Of a stretch of DNA of 32,561 nucleotides, positions 25,692 to 32,561 are shown one piece after another; position 1 is the stretch's first letter; each line of letters starts with the position of its first letter. A program made the position numbers and the translations under genes. The notes under the pieces were generated by a model. That model was not told the origin of the DNA and did not search any database. It saw only the letters and a list, made by a program, of their open reading frames with translations. The DNA lies in assembly GCA_964540415.1 (NCBI GenBank), contig CAZIMM010000016.1, forward strand, positions 1 to 32,561, given 5' to 3'. Origin of the DNA: CAZIMM01 sp964540415. Its GTDB lineage: Bacteria; Bacillota; Clostridia; Oscillospirales; Acutalibacteraceae.

Positions 25692-27641
25692 ATGAACGGT
25701 TTTTCGCAGCGCAATCCGAATAAAACCGGCAAGGTTAAGATTATCACCGTCATTGCCGCCGCAACAATTTTTATTGTTGCGGTGGCGTGTACGGCTTTTG
25801 TCTTTCTGCGTGACAACGTACCGTCTCAGGGGAACTTCGAAGCCAACGCGGCTGTATTCTATATCAAGGACGATTCGCTTTATTTCGGCTACTCCGAGGC
25901 GGTCAGCGACAAGGTTCAGACAGGAGTAACCGCCGCCGCCTTGTCAGAAGACGGCGACACACTGCTGTTCACAAAGAAAGTGCTGCTTTCAAACGGCTCT
26001 GTGGGCAGCCTGAACCTGTATTCCTGTGAGGTCGGAATCAGGCGCGGCAGGGTTTATTCAAAGCCGAAGCTTGTGTCCAAGGATGTCGGAGAAAGCTTCG
26101 GAATAAGCAATGACGGGAAGCTGTGCTGGTTCATAAAACCGGAGGGCGGAACCGTCGGAAGACTGTTCCTTTATAACCTCAAAAAGGGTATTCAAACCGA
26201 GATTGCAAGCCTTGTGTTTGACTGTGTGATCACTCCGGGAGGAGAATCAATGGTTTACACTTGTGCGAGCGCAACCTCCGGCAAAAGCCTTTTCCGCCTT
26301 GACATTTCAGACACTAAGAGCAAACCGGTGAAAATTGATGACAATGTCAGCGAAATTCACACCTTTAATTTCGACGGCTTCGAGATGTTCTATCTGAAGC
26401 CCGAGAGCACCGGCGGAACAGTGTCACTTTTCAGGCTTGACGGCAATCTGAAAGCAAAGTGCATTTCATCACATGTGCAGACGGTCTGCTTTGATGAGTA
26501 TGTCGGAGAAAACCTTTATTTTTACCGACCCGCAAAGACGGATATAAATAAAGACAGTGTTTTCAATGACGATATGGCTGTGTCTGACGCTACCATGACA
26601 GAGCCGGATATCGAGGATTACAAAACCTATGTCGGAATCATTTTCAAATACGAGATAACGGACACCTCGGCTTATAACGAGGCTGTAAAAAAATATGAAG
26701 CAAAGCAAAAAAGAGACCTTATTCGCAGCGCGTTTTCGAACGCTCTCGCGCAAACGGACACAGTAAACCCCGTTGAATGCTTTGTTTATTCAAACGGTTC
26801 AACGCAAAAAATCAGTGCGGCAATGAGCGCCTCCGGAGCGCTTGCGACAGCTCCGAGGGGAACAGCGCGTTTGCTGTATCGCAGAGTCGGCGAAAACACA
26901 GATTGGGTGACCGTGAAAATGTCGGATATTGCACAGCTTGCGTCGGATTACACCGAGGAGGAGATGGCGGAATATGCCTCCTCCCTTGTTTCGCAGGCAA
27001 CGGCAGTGCAGGGAGTATCGCTTTCGTCCGCCTCCTCGGGAACCTATAATGAGCTGATGCTTGACGTTGACGCCGAAACCGAAGGATATCTCTATTCCTT
27101 TGATGAGTCATCAACAAAGTTCCTGATTATGAAGCCGGAGACTGCTGAGGACGAATACAAGCTCTATGTTTCCGAAATCGAGGAATACGGTGTTACGGAC
27201 AGTGTCCTTGTGTCATCCTCCGTCATCAGCTGCTGCACGCTCGGGGATGATATCCTTGTGCTCGACAGAAGCAATTCCGGAACGGTCAGACTGCGCCTGT
27301 TCAGCGGTGGGAGAAGCCGCGTGCTCCTCGAAAACGCAGACAGGCTCGTAAAGCTTGAAAACGGCAATGTAATTGTCGGAATTTATGATGAGAGCACAAT
27401 CGGTAACGGTACAGTCGCAGAGGTCTATCTGGCCTTCAAAAGTGAGAACGGCACTCAGCTTCAAAAGCTTGCGAACAATGTAATCGACAGCTCGGTTACC
27501 CAGACGGACAACGGCTGGCTTGCCTTTATCGGATACAGTGAGAACGGCAGCACCGGTGAACTGTGCATGTCGGACAGCTCCGGCAACTGCTATACTGTTG
27601 CCAAGGGTGTGGAAAAGATTCTGTTTTCCGCGCAATTCTGA
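25692..27641 (+). CDS. Membrane-anchored extracytoplasmic protein, possible beta-propeller
   Basis: I do not recognise a named family. The 649-aa protein has a short basic cytoplasmic start, one membrane helix (residues ~17-39) and a ~600-residue predicted extracellular part. That part has repeated beta-rich units with small motifs such as SEDGDTLLFT, SNDGKLCWF, TPGGESMVYT and GNVIVGIYDE. The spacing and the DG/GN turns suggest a TolB/WD40-like propeller or a related beta fold. A charged helical stretch (~325-350: AYNEAVKKYEAKQKRD) interrupts it. GGGAG precedes the ATG. It sits between transketolase and a small DivIVA-start-like gene, which may hint at an envelope or division role. No function is claimed. 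Confidence 0.6.
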   Translation: MNGFSQRNPNKTGKVKIITVIAAATIFIVAVACTAFVFLRDNVPSQGNFEANAAVFYIKDDSLYFGYSEAVSDKVQTGVTAAALSEDGDTLLFTKKVLLSNGSVGSLNLYSCEVGIRRGRVYSKPKLVSKDVGESFGISNDGKLCWFIKPEGGTVGRLFLYNLKKGIQTEIASLVFDCVITPGGESMVYTCASATSGKSLFRLDISDTKSKPVKIDDNVSEIHTFNFDGFEMFYLKPESTGGTVSLFRLDGNLKAKCISSHVQTVCFDEYVGENLYFYRPAKTDINKDSVFNDDMAVSDATMTEPDIEDYKTYVGIIFKYEITDTSAYNEAVKKYEAKQKRDLIRSAFSNALAQTDTVNPVECFVYSNGSTQKISAAMSASGALATAPRGTARLLYRRVGENTDWVTVKMSDIAQLASDYTEEEMAEYASSLVSQATAVQGVSLSSASSGTYNELMLDVDAETEGYLYSFDESSTKFLIMKPETAEDEYKLYVSEIEEYGVTDSVLVSSSVISCCTLGDDILVLDRSNSGTVRLRLFSGGRSRVLLENADRLVKLENGNVIVGIYDESTIGNGTVAEVYLAFKSENGTQLQKLANNVIDSSVTQTDNGWLAFIGYSENGSTGELCMSDSSGNCYTVAKGVEKILFSAQF

Positions 27642-27659
27642 AAGATGGGGGATAATTCG

Positions 27660-27932
27660 TTGGAAAACGAAAATGTTTTTAAAAGCGCCGCATTCGGAGG
27701 CTTTAAAAAGAGAGATGTGATTGATTATATTGAGATTGTGCTGGGTGAACTTGCCGAGTGCAGACGTCAGATTGCCGAAAAAGACGAAAAAATCAGCGAG
27801 CTTGAAGGCAAGCTCGGGATGGACCGTCCTGAGCCGGCGCAAAAATTCGATTCAAAACCGCCTGCAGACATCTCAGCAGCGATTGACTGCATTGTAAACT
27901 ATTATCTCAACGCCGACGATGAAAACGCCTGA
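27660..27932 (+). CDS. Small protein with a DivIVA-like N-terminus
   Basis: This 90-aa protein starts MENENVFKSAAFGGFKKRDV. The FGGFKKRDVIDYIE segment resembles the N-terminal membrane-targeting start of clostridial DivIVA-like and coiled-coil proteins (FGGFNKEDVxxYI). A short coiled coil (~25-50: ELAECRRQIAEKDEKI) and a polar C-terminus follow. I favour TTG at 27660 because GGGGGA lies 7 bases upstream; an ATG at 27645 has no clear site. It starts 18 bases after the membrane-anchored gene and overlaps the earliest start of the next gene. A role at the membrane or division site is inference. Confidence 0.6.
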   Translation: MENENVFKSAAFGGFKKRDVIDYIEIVLGELAECRRQIAEKDEKISELEGKLGMDRPEPAQKFDSKPPADISAAIDCIVNYYLNADDENA

Positions 27933-27969
27933 AAAAATCTGCTTTTGGAAAGGGAACGGCAGGGCACAA

Positions 27970-28500
27970 ATGAAGGAATTACATATTGACACCTCGGAAA
28001 TCAAGTCGCGTGCCGCACTCCTCAGCGCCGGAGACAGAATTTTCCTCTCCGGAGTTGCTTACACCGCCCGGGACGCGGCACACAAAAAAATTGTCCAAAT
28101 GCTTCAAACCGGCGAAAAGCTGCCGTTTGATCTTGACGGAGCGTGCGTTTATTACGCCGGCCCGACTCCGACTCCGCCCGGCCTTGCAATCGGAAGCTGC
28201 GGGCCTACAACATCCTCCAGAATGGATGTTTACACTCCGAAGCTGCTGGACAGAGGGCTTGCCGCAATGGTAGGCAAGGGCGGAAGAAACGAAGAAGTTT
28301 GCAGAGCAATCGAAAGAAACGGCGCGGTTTATCTCTGTGCAATCGGCGGCGCGGGTGCACTTGCATCAAGGTGCATTTCAAAATGCGAGGTCATTGCATT
28401 TGAAGAACTCGGCTGTGAGAGCGTGAAAAAAATCGAATTCAAAGAATTCCCGCTCATTGTCGGAATCGACTGCCACGGCGGAAACCTGTTCGTTCACTGA
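27970..28500 (+). CDS. Fe-S hydro-lyase beta subunit (fumarase class I / tartrate dehydratase beta type)
   Basis: This is the C-terminal or beta subunit of class I fumarase and L-tartrate dehydratase, which hydrates fumarate or dehydrates tartrate together with an alpha subunit carrying the 4Fe-4S cluster. The 176-aa protein has LSAGDRIFLSG, YYAGPTPTPPGLAIGSCGPT, then TSSRMDVYTPKLLDRGL, GKGGRNEEV and YLCAIGGAGAL, all family hallmarks. The ATG at 27970 gives the normal start; an upstream ATG at 27919 would overlap the previous gene and add 17 unconserved residues. No alpha subunit gene is in the window, so either it is encoded elsewhere or the gene is an orphan. Confidence 0.9.
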   Translation: MKELHIDTSEIKSRAALLSAGDRIFLSGVAYTARDAAHKKIVQMLQTGEKLPFDLDGACVYYAGPTPTPPGLAIGSCGPTTSSRMDVYTPKLLDRGLAAMVGKGGRNEEVCRAIERNGAVYLCAIGGAGALASRCISKCEVIAFEELGCESVKKIEFKEFPLIVGIDCHGGNLFVH

Positions 28501-28503
28501 AAA

Positions 28504-28551
28504 ATGAGCATATCCGGTGCACTGATTGCCCGGGTATGCTCATTCAATTTT
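28504..28551. terminator. Bidirectional terminator between convergent genes
   Basis: A 14-bp stem with one G-T pair (28504-28517 with 28530-28543, outer arm ATGAGCATA/TATGCTCAT, inner CCGG/CCGG) has a 12-base loop. It is followed by TCAATTTT on the plus strand and TTTT on the minus strand. It stands between the fumarase-type gene and the minus-strand DUF1540 gene, so it can serve both. Confidence 0.8.
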
Positions 28552-28605
28552 ATCTGCACTTTCGGACACAGTCCATAAGCAACAGATTTTTTTTAACTTG
28601 GCGTT

Positions 28606-28770
28606 TTATTTCGTCTGGAAGGACTGGCAGTCAACGCACTGCGGGACTGTGGGGTTCGACTCGTGAGTGCCGATGAAGACCTTATCGAGCGAGCAGTACT
28701 CCTGAGTGCCGCAGTGGAACTTGCAGTTGTTAACAGTGCAGCTGATTGAGCTATTCGCACACTTATCCAT
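28606..28770 (-). CDS. DUF1540 domain protein (small cysteine-rich protein)
   Basis: This 54-aa minus-strand gene encodes MDKCANSSISCTVNNCKFHC at the start and VPQCVDCQSFQTK at the end. Cysteines at positions 4, 11, 16, 20, 26, 45 and 48 follow the DUF1540 pattern (IxCxVxxCxxH...C, then CxxCxxF). These clostridial proteins are likely metal-binding and of unknown function; some are sporulation- or stress-associated. CGGAGGTGAG lies directly upstream of the ATG. It is the second gene of a two-gene minus-strand unit, 49 bases after the DUF3787-like gene. Confidence 0.88.
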   Translation of the reverse strand: MDKCANSSISCTVNNCKFHCGTQEYCSLDKVFIGTHESNPTVPQCVDCQSFQTK

Positions 28771-28819
28771 TTTCTCACCTCCGTGTTATATTTTAAACAG
28801 CAATCCGCCGATTATTCCG

Positions 28820-28993
28820 TTATTTCTGGTTGTAGTCAACCCAGCTTTTTGCCTCTGCAACCTCCTCAACGGACGGTATGCGTGCGTTTGTTTCTTCCTT
28901 GAGCTTTTCGGCTCCGGCGAGAGAAAATGTGAGATATTCCGGTATGATTTCTTTTTCCGGTTTCTTGCTTTTTTTCTTTTCTTCGGACATCAT
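28820..28993 (-). CDS. Small protein with a CDIF630_02480/DUF3787-like C-terminus (possible spore surface protein)
   Basis: This 57-aa minus-strand gene starts MMSEEKKKSKKPEKEIIPEY. It has a Lys/Glu-rich front and ends IPSVEEVAEAKSWVDYNQK. That ending resembles the C-terminus of small clostridial proteins of the CDIF630_02480 spore-surface family (IPSxxxVxxAKxWVDxNxK). The N-terminus is not clearly of that family, so the assignment is tentative. A GGGGGGTG site lies 3-6 bases upstream of the tandem ATG-ATG start (28993 or 28990). I could not identify a convincing sporulation promoter upstream. It is probably co-transcribed with the DUF1540 gene. Confidence 0.6.
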   Translation of the reverse strand: MMSEEKKKSKKPEKEIIPEYLTFSLAGAEKLKEETNARIPSVEEVAEAKSWVDYNQK

Positions 28994-29102
28994 ATTCACC
29001 CCCCTATTTATTTTTTCGCCGTCAAGCTGCGTTTATCACGCTTGCAGAGCTGAATGTTTTTCCATATGCATTAAACCGTAAAAATGAATTTGGCAAAAAA
29101 TG

Positions 29103-29131
29103 TTGAAACATATATAACTATTTGTTATAAT
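29103..29131 (+). promoter_or_regulatory. Sigma-A promoter of the mscS gene
   Basis: TTGAAA (29103-29108) and a perfect TATAAT (29126-29131) have a 17-base spacer. Transcription would start near 29138, about 25 bases before the ATG. Confidence 0.88.
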
Positions 29132-29162
29132 ATTATAAGTTCTTTTGAAGGGATGCATTTGT

Positions 29163-30038
29163 ATGGATAACATTGTAACAGACGCAGCAAGCTCACTTGA
29201 AAAAACCGGAGAGGATGTTGCAACATGGCTCGACAGCGCAATCAGTAGTCTCGTTGAGTTCTGCACAAGCATGGGTTTGAAGATTGTTCTCGGCATTCTC
29301 ATACTGATTGTCGGGTTTAAGCTCATCGGCAAGCTGACAAACAAGATGAAGGTCAGCAAAATTTCAAAGTCCGACCCCACTGTTTCATCTTTTGCCCGCA
29401 GCTTCACAAACATCGGTTTGAAAATCATTCTGATTATCTCTGTCGCAGCTCTGCTCGGAATTCCCACAACCTCAATGGTCGCCCTGATCGGCTCGGCAGG
29501 TCTTGCCGTGGGTCTTGCGCTTCAGGGCAGTCTCGGAAATATCGCGGGCGGCTTTGTAATTCTTGTGTTTAAGCCCTTCGTAGTCGGAGACTTCATTCAG
29601 GCGGGGGACAACAGCGGCGTGATAACGGGAATAAACTTGTTTTACACCAAAATTGTAACGCCCGATAACAAAAAAGTGCATATTCCGAACAGCATAATTT
29701 CAAATCAGACAATTGTCGACGTTTCATCTCTCCCCACAAGACGCGACGATTTTGTTTACGCCGTTGCATACGACAGCGACGTTGAAAAGGTCAAGTCTGT
29801 GCTGCTCGGGATTGCCATGAATAATCAGTTCATTCTCGACGATCCCGCGCCGATTGTTTTCATGAGCGGTCACGGCGACAGCGCGATAGAATTCACTCTG
29901 CGCGTTTGGTGCAAAAATGAAGATTACTGGCCTCTGACATATGAGATGAACTCACTTGTCAAGGCGGCGTTTGATGAGAATTCTATATCTATTCCTTACC
30001 CGCAGGTCGATGTACATATACGAAAGGGCGATGTGTAA
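29163..30038 (+). CDS. mscS: Small-conductance mechanosensitive channel (MscS family)
   Basis: MscS proteins open under membrane tension to release solutes during hypo-osmotic shock. The 291-aa protein has three membrane helices: one around residues 38-58 (GLKIVLGILILIVGFKLIG), one around 83-101, and the pore-lining TM3 with the Gly/Ala-rich GSAGLAVGLALQGSLGNIAG. A cytoplasmic beta domain follows (VVGDFIQAGDNSGVITGINL) with a cage to the end. The ATG at 29163 is preceded by GAAGGGA at good spacing; an in-frame TTG at 29145 would overlap that site. It has its own promoter and is followed 3 bases later by a glycosidase gene. Confidence 0.93.
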   Translation: MDNIVTDAASSLEKTGEDVATWLDSAISSLVEFCTSMGLKIVLGILILIVGFKLIGKLTNKMKVSKISKSDPTVSSFARSFTNIGLKIILIISVAALLGIPTTSMVALIGSAGLAVGLALQGSLGNIAGGFVILVFKPFVVGDFIQAGDNSGVITGINLFYTKIVTPDNKKVHIPNSIISNQTIVDVSSLPTRRDDFVYAVAYDSDVEKVKSVLLGIAMNNQFILDDPAPIVFMSGHGDSAIEFTLRVWCKNEDYWPLTYEMNSLVKAAFDENSISIPYPQVDVHIRKGDV

Positions 30039-30041
30039 AAA

Positions 30042-31565
30042 ATGGATTTTCGTGCTAAGGCTGTTGAATGCAGACCCGAGATTTTTGAATGTGAGGTTCA
30101 GCCGGTCAGTGCCGTTACAATCGCGCCCGAGGCGAAAGCACTGCACGGTTATCTTGTGCAGCCGCTTGACAGCGCGGCGGCAGTGCTCGAAAACGAATAT
30201 GGTGCCGGGGAATCCTTCACTCTCGATTTCGGTACGCACTGCGTAGGCTATTTAAATGTGCGCATAACCTGCGAGCGTGCGGACAGCCCGCTGCGCCTGC
30301 GTTTCATTTTTGCGGAAATGCCTGTTGAAATCGGGCGGAGAGATGAGATAATCACAGAAGGACTGAGCAGCACGTGGAGACAGGAGGAGATAATCAATCT
30401 TGACTTTGTTCCGTGCTCGGTCAGGCTTCCGAGAAGATACGCCTTCCGCTATGTCTATATTGAAATCCTCGGAACAGTCAGCTACAAAGTCCGCTTTGAG
30501 CGTATGTTTTGCACAAATGTAACCTCGGCGGATGTTTCAAAGCTTCAGCCGCTTCCAGCAATGACAGACAGTGATATCGTTGCGATAGACGCTGTTGCGG
30601 CAAGGACGCTGAAAAACTGTATGCAGGATGTTTTTGAGGACGGCCCCAAGCGTGACAGACGGCTGTGGATGGGAGATTTGCGTCTGGAGGCGTTGGCAAA
30701 TTACCAGAGCTATGACAACACCGCTCTCGTCAGGCGCTGCCTCTGTCTTTTTGCGGCGCTGACGCATGAGGACGGTCAGGTGAGCAGCTGTGTTTACACC
30801 GTGCCGAAAATGAAAAACGACCCGTGGCGGCTGCTGGATTATTCACTGCTTTATATCAGCGTGCTGTATGATTATTACAAGCACACCAAGGATATTGACC
30901 TGCTTCGTGAGCTTTTCCCGACGGCGCTGCGCCAAACCGAAATTGCATATGCATTGGCAGACTCAAACGGTATTATCCGCGAAAACGGCTGCTTTATCGA
31001 CTGGTGCGCCGGGCTTGACAAAACAGTTGCACTGCAGGGAGTGGCGATTTACACCTTTAAGCAGTGTGCCGAGCTGAGCGTTGTGCTCGGCGAGCTTGAA
31101 ACCTCGCGTGAACTTCGCTCAAGGGTTGAGAAGCTTACGACGGCTGCAATGAAGCATATGTTTGATGCCGAAAGGGGAGTGTTCGTTTCTCCGGACAGCG
31201 GCGATGCCGCACCGGCTTCACAGGTCTGGATGGCGCTTGCAAAGGTGCTCACCGATGAAGAAAACGCCGAGCTTATGGATAAGCTCGACGCTTTGGATGA
31301 CAGGTTCCCGATGAGAACTCCGTATATGTATCACCACTATATCCAGGCGCTCATCAACTGCGGCCAGAGCCTCAAGGCGATGGGCAAATGTGCAAAATAC
31401 TGGGGCAAAATGGTGACTCTCGGGGCAGACTGCTTCTGGGAAAGCTTTGACCCCAACGAGCCGGGCAGCACTTTCTGCGGCAACAATCTGACAGCGAGCT
31501 ATTGCCACGGCTGGAGCAGCACTCCTCTTTATTTCATCAGAAAATATTTTTCATCAATCAAATAA
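30042..31565 (+). CDS. GH78-like (alpha-L-rhamnosidase-type) glycoside hydrolase, cytoplasmic
   Basis: This is a 507-aa protein without a signal peptide. The N-terminal ~170 residues are beta-rich, like the accessory domains of family 78 rhamnosidases. An (alpha/alpha)6 domain follows. The segment DGPKRDRRLWMGD (residues 200-212) aligns with the GH78 active-site block (usually DCPQRDERLGWTGD, shown here only as the family pattern), with an Arg where many members have Glu. CHGWSSTPLYF near the end matches the family's closing motif. It is shorter than classic rhamnosidases (~900 aa). The altered catalytic block means that activity and sugar specificity are uncertain. It follows mscS by 3 bases and overlaps the convergent gph-like gene by 12. 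Confidence 0.8.
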   Translation: MDFRAKAVECRPEIFECEVQPVSAVTIAPEAKALHGYLVQPLDSAAAVLENEYGAGESFTLDFGTHCVGYLNVRITCERADSPLRLRFIFAEMPVEIGRRDEIITEGLSSTWRQEEIINLDFVPCSVRLPRRYAFRYVYIEILGTVSYKVRFERMFCTNVTSADVSKLQPLPAMTDSDIVAIDAVAARTLKNCMQDVFEDGPKRDRRLWMGDLRLEALANYQSYDNTALVRRCLCLFAALTHEDGQVSSCVYTVPKMKNDPWRLLDYSLLYISVLYDYYKHTKDIDLLRELFPTALRQTEIAYALADSNGIIRENGCFIDWCAGLDKTVALQGVAIYTFKQCAELSVVLGELETSRELRSRVEKLTTAAMKHMFDAERGVFVSPDSGDAAPASQVWMALAKVLTDEENAELMDKLDALDDRFPMRTPYMYHHYIQALINCGQSLKAMGKCAKYWGKMVTLGADCFWESFDPNEPGSTFCGNNLTASYCHGWSSTPLYFIRKYFSSIK

Positions 31566-32210
31566 GGGCAGGAATTCTTCCGGAGAGTCAATCGGATTGA
31601 CAGCTCCGTGAGCAAGCAGATAATCTTTTTTGCGGAATCCCCATGTGACGCTCACACAGCGTATGCCCGCGTTCTGTGCCGTTTGCACGTCAATCTCGGA
31701 ATCACCGACATATATTGCATACTCCCTGTCGCATCCGAGTCTTTTCAGCGCTGAGTAGATGCATTCGGGAGAGGGCTTTCGCGGATATTCACTGCTTTCT
31801 CCCGCCGCAAATACTATCAAACCGTCAAAAAATTCCTTGCTCAGAATCTGCACTGCGTAATCCGGCTTGTTTGACACAATTGCAAGGCGGCACCCGCGCC
31901 CGGAAAGCTCACGCATGAGCTCAACTATTCCGGCGTAGGGTGCTGTTTTCACTTTCAGGTGCTGCGAATAGTGCATTCTGAATTCTTCGAGAGCCTTGTC
32001 GGCAAGCTGTGCTGAAATGCCGCATGGCAGTGCACGTTCAACAAGCTTGCGCACACCGTCACCGATATAACCGCAGATTTCCTCCTTTGTGTGGGTCGGC
32101 AGACCGTTTTCGGTGAGAACAAAATTGAGACTGTCTGTCAGGTCGCCGAGAGTGTCAAGCACCGTGCCGTCAAGGTCAAAAAGGACGGCGGTTTTGTCAT
32201 CGAGCTTCAT
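31554..32210 (-). CDS. HAD-IA phosphatase, phosphoglycolate phosphatase-like
   Basis: This 218-aa HAD hydrolase shows motif I VLFDLDGTVLDT (nucleophile Asp12, Asp14), the small helical cap (TKEEICGYIGDGVRKLVERA) typical of Gph/PpaX, the motif II region VSNKP, and motif IV YVGDSEIDVQTAQNAG. Phosphoglycolate, pyrophosphate or another small phosphate is the likely substrate. A CCGGAGG site lies 6 bases before the ATG. It begins 14 bases after the metallophosphoesterase gene, suggesting an operon, and its end overlaps the glycosidase gene tail to tail. Confidence 0.92.
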   Translation of the reverse strand: MKLDDKTAVLFDLDGTVLDTLGDLTDSLNFVLTENGLPTHTKEEICGYIGDGVRKLVERALPCGISAQLADKALEEFRMHYSQHLKVKTAPYAGIVELMRELSGRGCRLAIVSNKPDYAVQILSKEFFDGLIVFAAGESSEYPRKPSPECIYSALKRLGCDREYAIYVGDSEIDVQTAQNAGIRCVSVTWGFRKKDYLLAHGAVNPIDSPEEFLPLFD

Positions 32211-32224
32211 AAAAATCCTCCGGA

Positions 32225-32561
32225 TTATTCTGTAATGGTTTTGTCGCCGGCACTGCCGAGAAGGTCGCGCACACGGATCATGCGGGTGTTGAGCTTTTCC
32301 GGCTCGCTTTCATCGAGCTCAAAGATACGCGCTCCGCGGATGTCGTCGTGCTGATATGAGTTGTAGTCCATCCCGCCGTCGTAGCCGAGCATGATGCCGC
32401 AATAATCACCTGTAAAGTCGTTGACATGGTCGTGACCGCAGAATATTCCCTTGACATCTCCCCGGCGCAGACATGCCGCGAACAGTCCGGAATTCAGCTC
32501 TCCGCAGCCGATGTTTTCGCGCTGATTCCCCTCATAGTCGTTACAGTTCCTGTTGTTGATG
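32225..32561 (-). CDS. Metallophosphoesterase, C-terminal part (cut by the window edge)
   Basis: The minus strand reads open from the window edge for 111 codons to TAA at 32225-32227. The fragment holds NIGCGELNSGLFAACLRRGD, then GIFCGHDHVNDFTGDYCGI and YDGGMDYNSYQHDDIRGARI. The GHDH block is the C-terminal metal-binding motif of calcineurin-like phosphoesterases. The VNDFTG context is typical of the bacterial purple-acid-phosphatase-like group. The start and the N-terminal metal ligands lie outside the window. It is upstream of, and probably cotranscribed with, the Gph-like gene. Confidence 0.88.
   Translation of the reverse strand, partial: INNRNCNDYEGNQRENIGCGELNSGLFAACLRRGDVKGIFCGHDHVNDFTGDYCGIMLGYDGGMDYNSYQHDDIRGARIFELDESEPEKLNTRMIRVRDLLGSAGDKTITE

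Noticed and set aside
28994..29102. Sporulation sigma factor promoter for the two small minus-strand genes
   Set aside because: A GCATAT element is present on the minus strand, but no matching -10 box at proper spacing could be found, so I do not claim it.

Overview
The window reads as a chromosomal segment of a Gram-positive anaerobe of the class Clostridia (Bacillota), probably an Oscillospiraceae-like gut lineage. The evidence is an L27 precursor with a Prp-cleavable N-terminus next to its protease Prp, a SepF/DivIVA division locus, a YlbF protein, a transketolase split into two genes, small DUF1540-type and spore-surface-like proteins, strong AGGAGG-type ribosome binding sites, and textbook sigma-A promoters. 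The genus cannot be read from the sequence alone. Two runs of ten N (4782-4791 and 20533-20542) show that it comes from a scaffolded assembly.

Layout. (1) 1-109 is the 3' end of a 23S rRNA gene, closed by a terminator with no 5S rRNA gene in between. (2) 438-2693 holds a long PRPP synthetase and the rplU-prp-rpmA ribosomal operon, which has its own promoter and a probable L21 leader. (3) 2782-10170 is a self-contained catabolic operon: a DeoR-family regulator whose promoter lies inside a 57-bp near-perfect inverted repeat, a sorbose-1-phosphate-reductase-like dehydrogenase, and a complete 2-oxo acid dehydrogenase complex (E2, E3 and a fused E1 alpha-beta). It ends in a strong terminator. (4) 10243-28551 is a very long same-strand run behind one clear promoter: miaB, ylbF, mutS, mutL, miaA, a HlyD-like protein, yggS, sepF, divIVA, lspA, rluD, a Cof-type HAD phosphatase, transketolase N and C halves, a membrane-anchored propeller-like protein, a small DivIVA-start-like protein and a fumarase beta-type subunit. 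(5) 28606-28993 carries two very small minus-strand genes. (6) 29103-31565 carries a MscS channel and a GH78-like glycosidase. (7) 31554-32561 carries, on the minus strand, a Gph-type phosphatase and the C-terminal part of a metallophosphoesterase cut by the window edge.

How the genes fit together. Block 3 looks like an inducible pathway in which a sugar-phosphate-responsive repressor controls oxidation of a polyol- or keto-sugar-derived compound and oxidative decarboxylation of a 2-oxo acid to an acyl-CoA. The true substrate is not visible. Block 4 joins tRNA modification (miaA, miaB), mismatch repair (mutS, mutL), septum and pole proteins (sepF, divIVA), lipoprotein maturation and rRNA modification.

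The most important caution concerns divIVA. Its middle is replaced by about 127 bp of GC-rich sequence that encodes part of a CysJ-like flavodoxin domain and runs straight into an N gap. This is almost certainly a chimeric assembly join rather than biology. I found no CRISPR array, insertion sequence, prophage, tRNA gene or clear new defence system.
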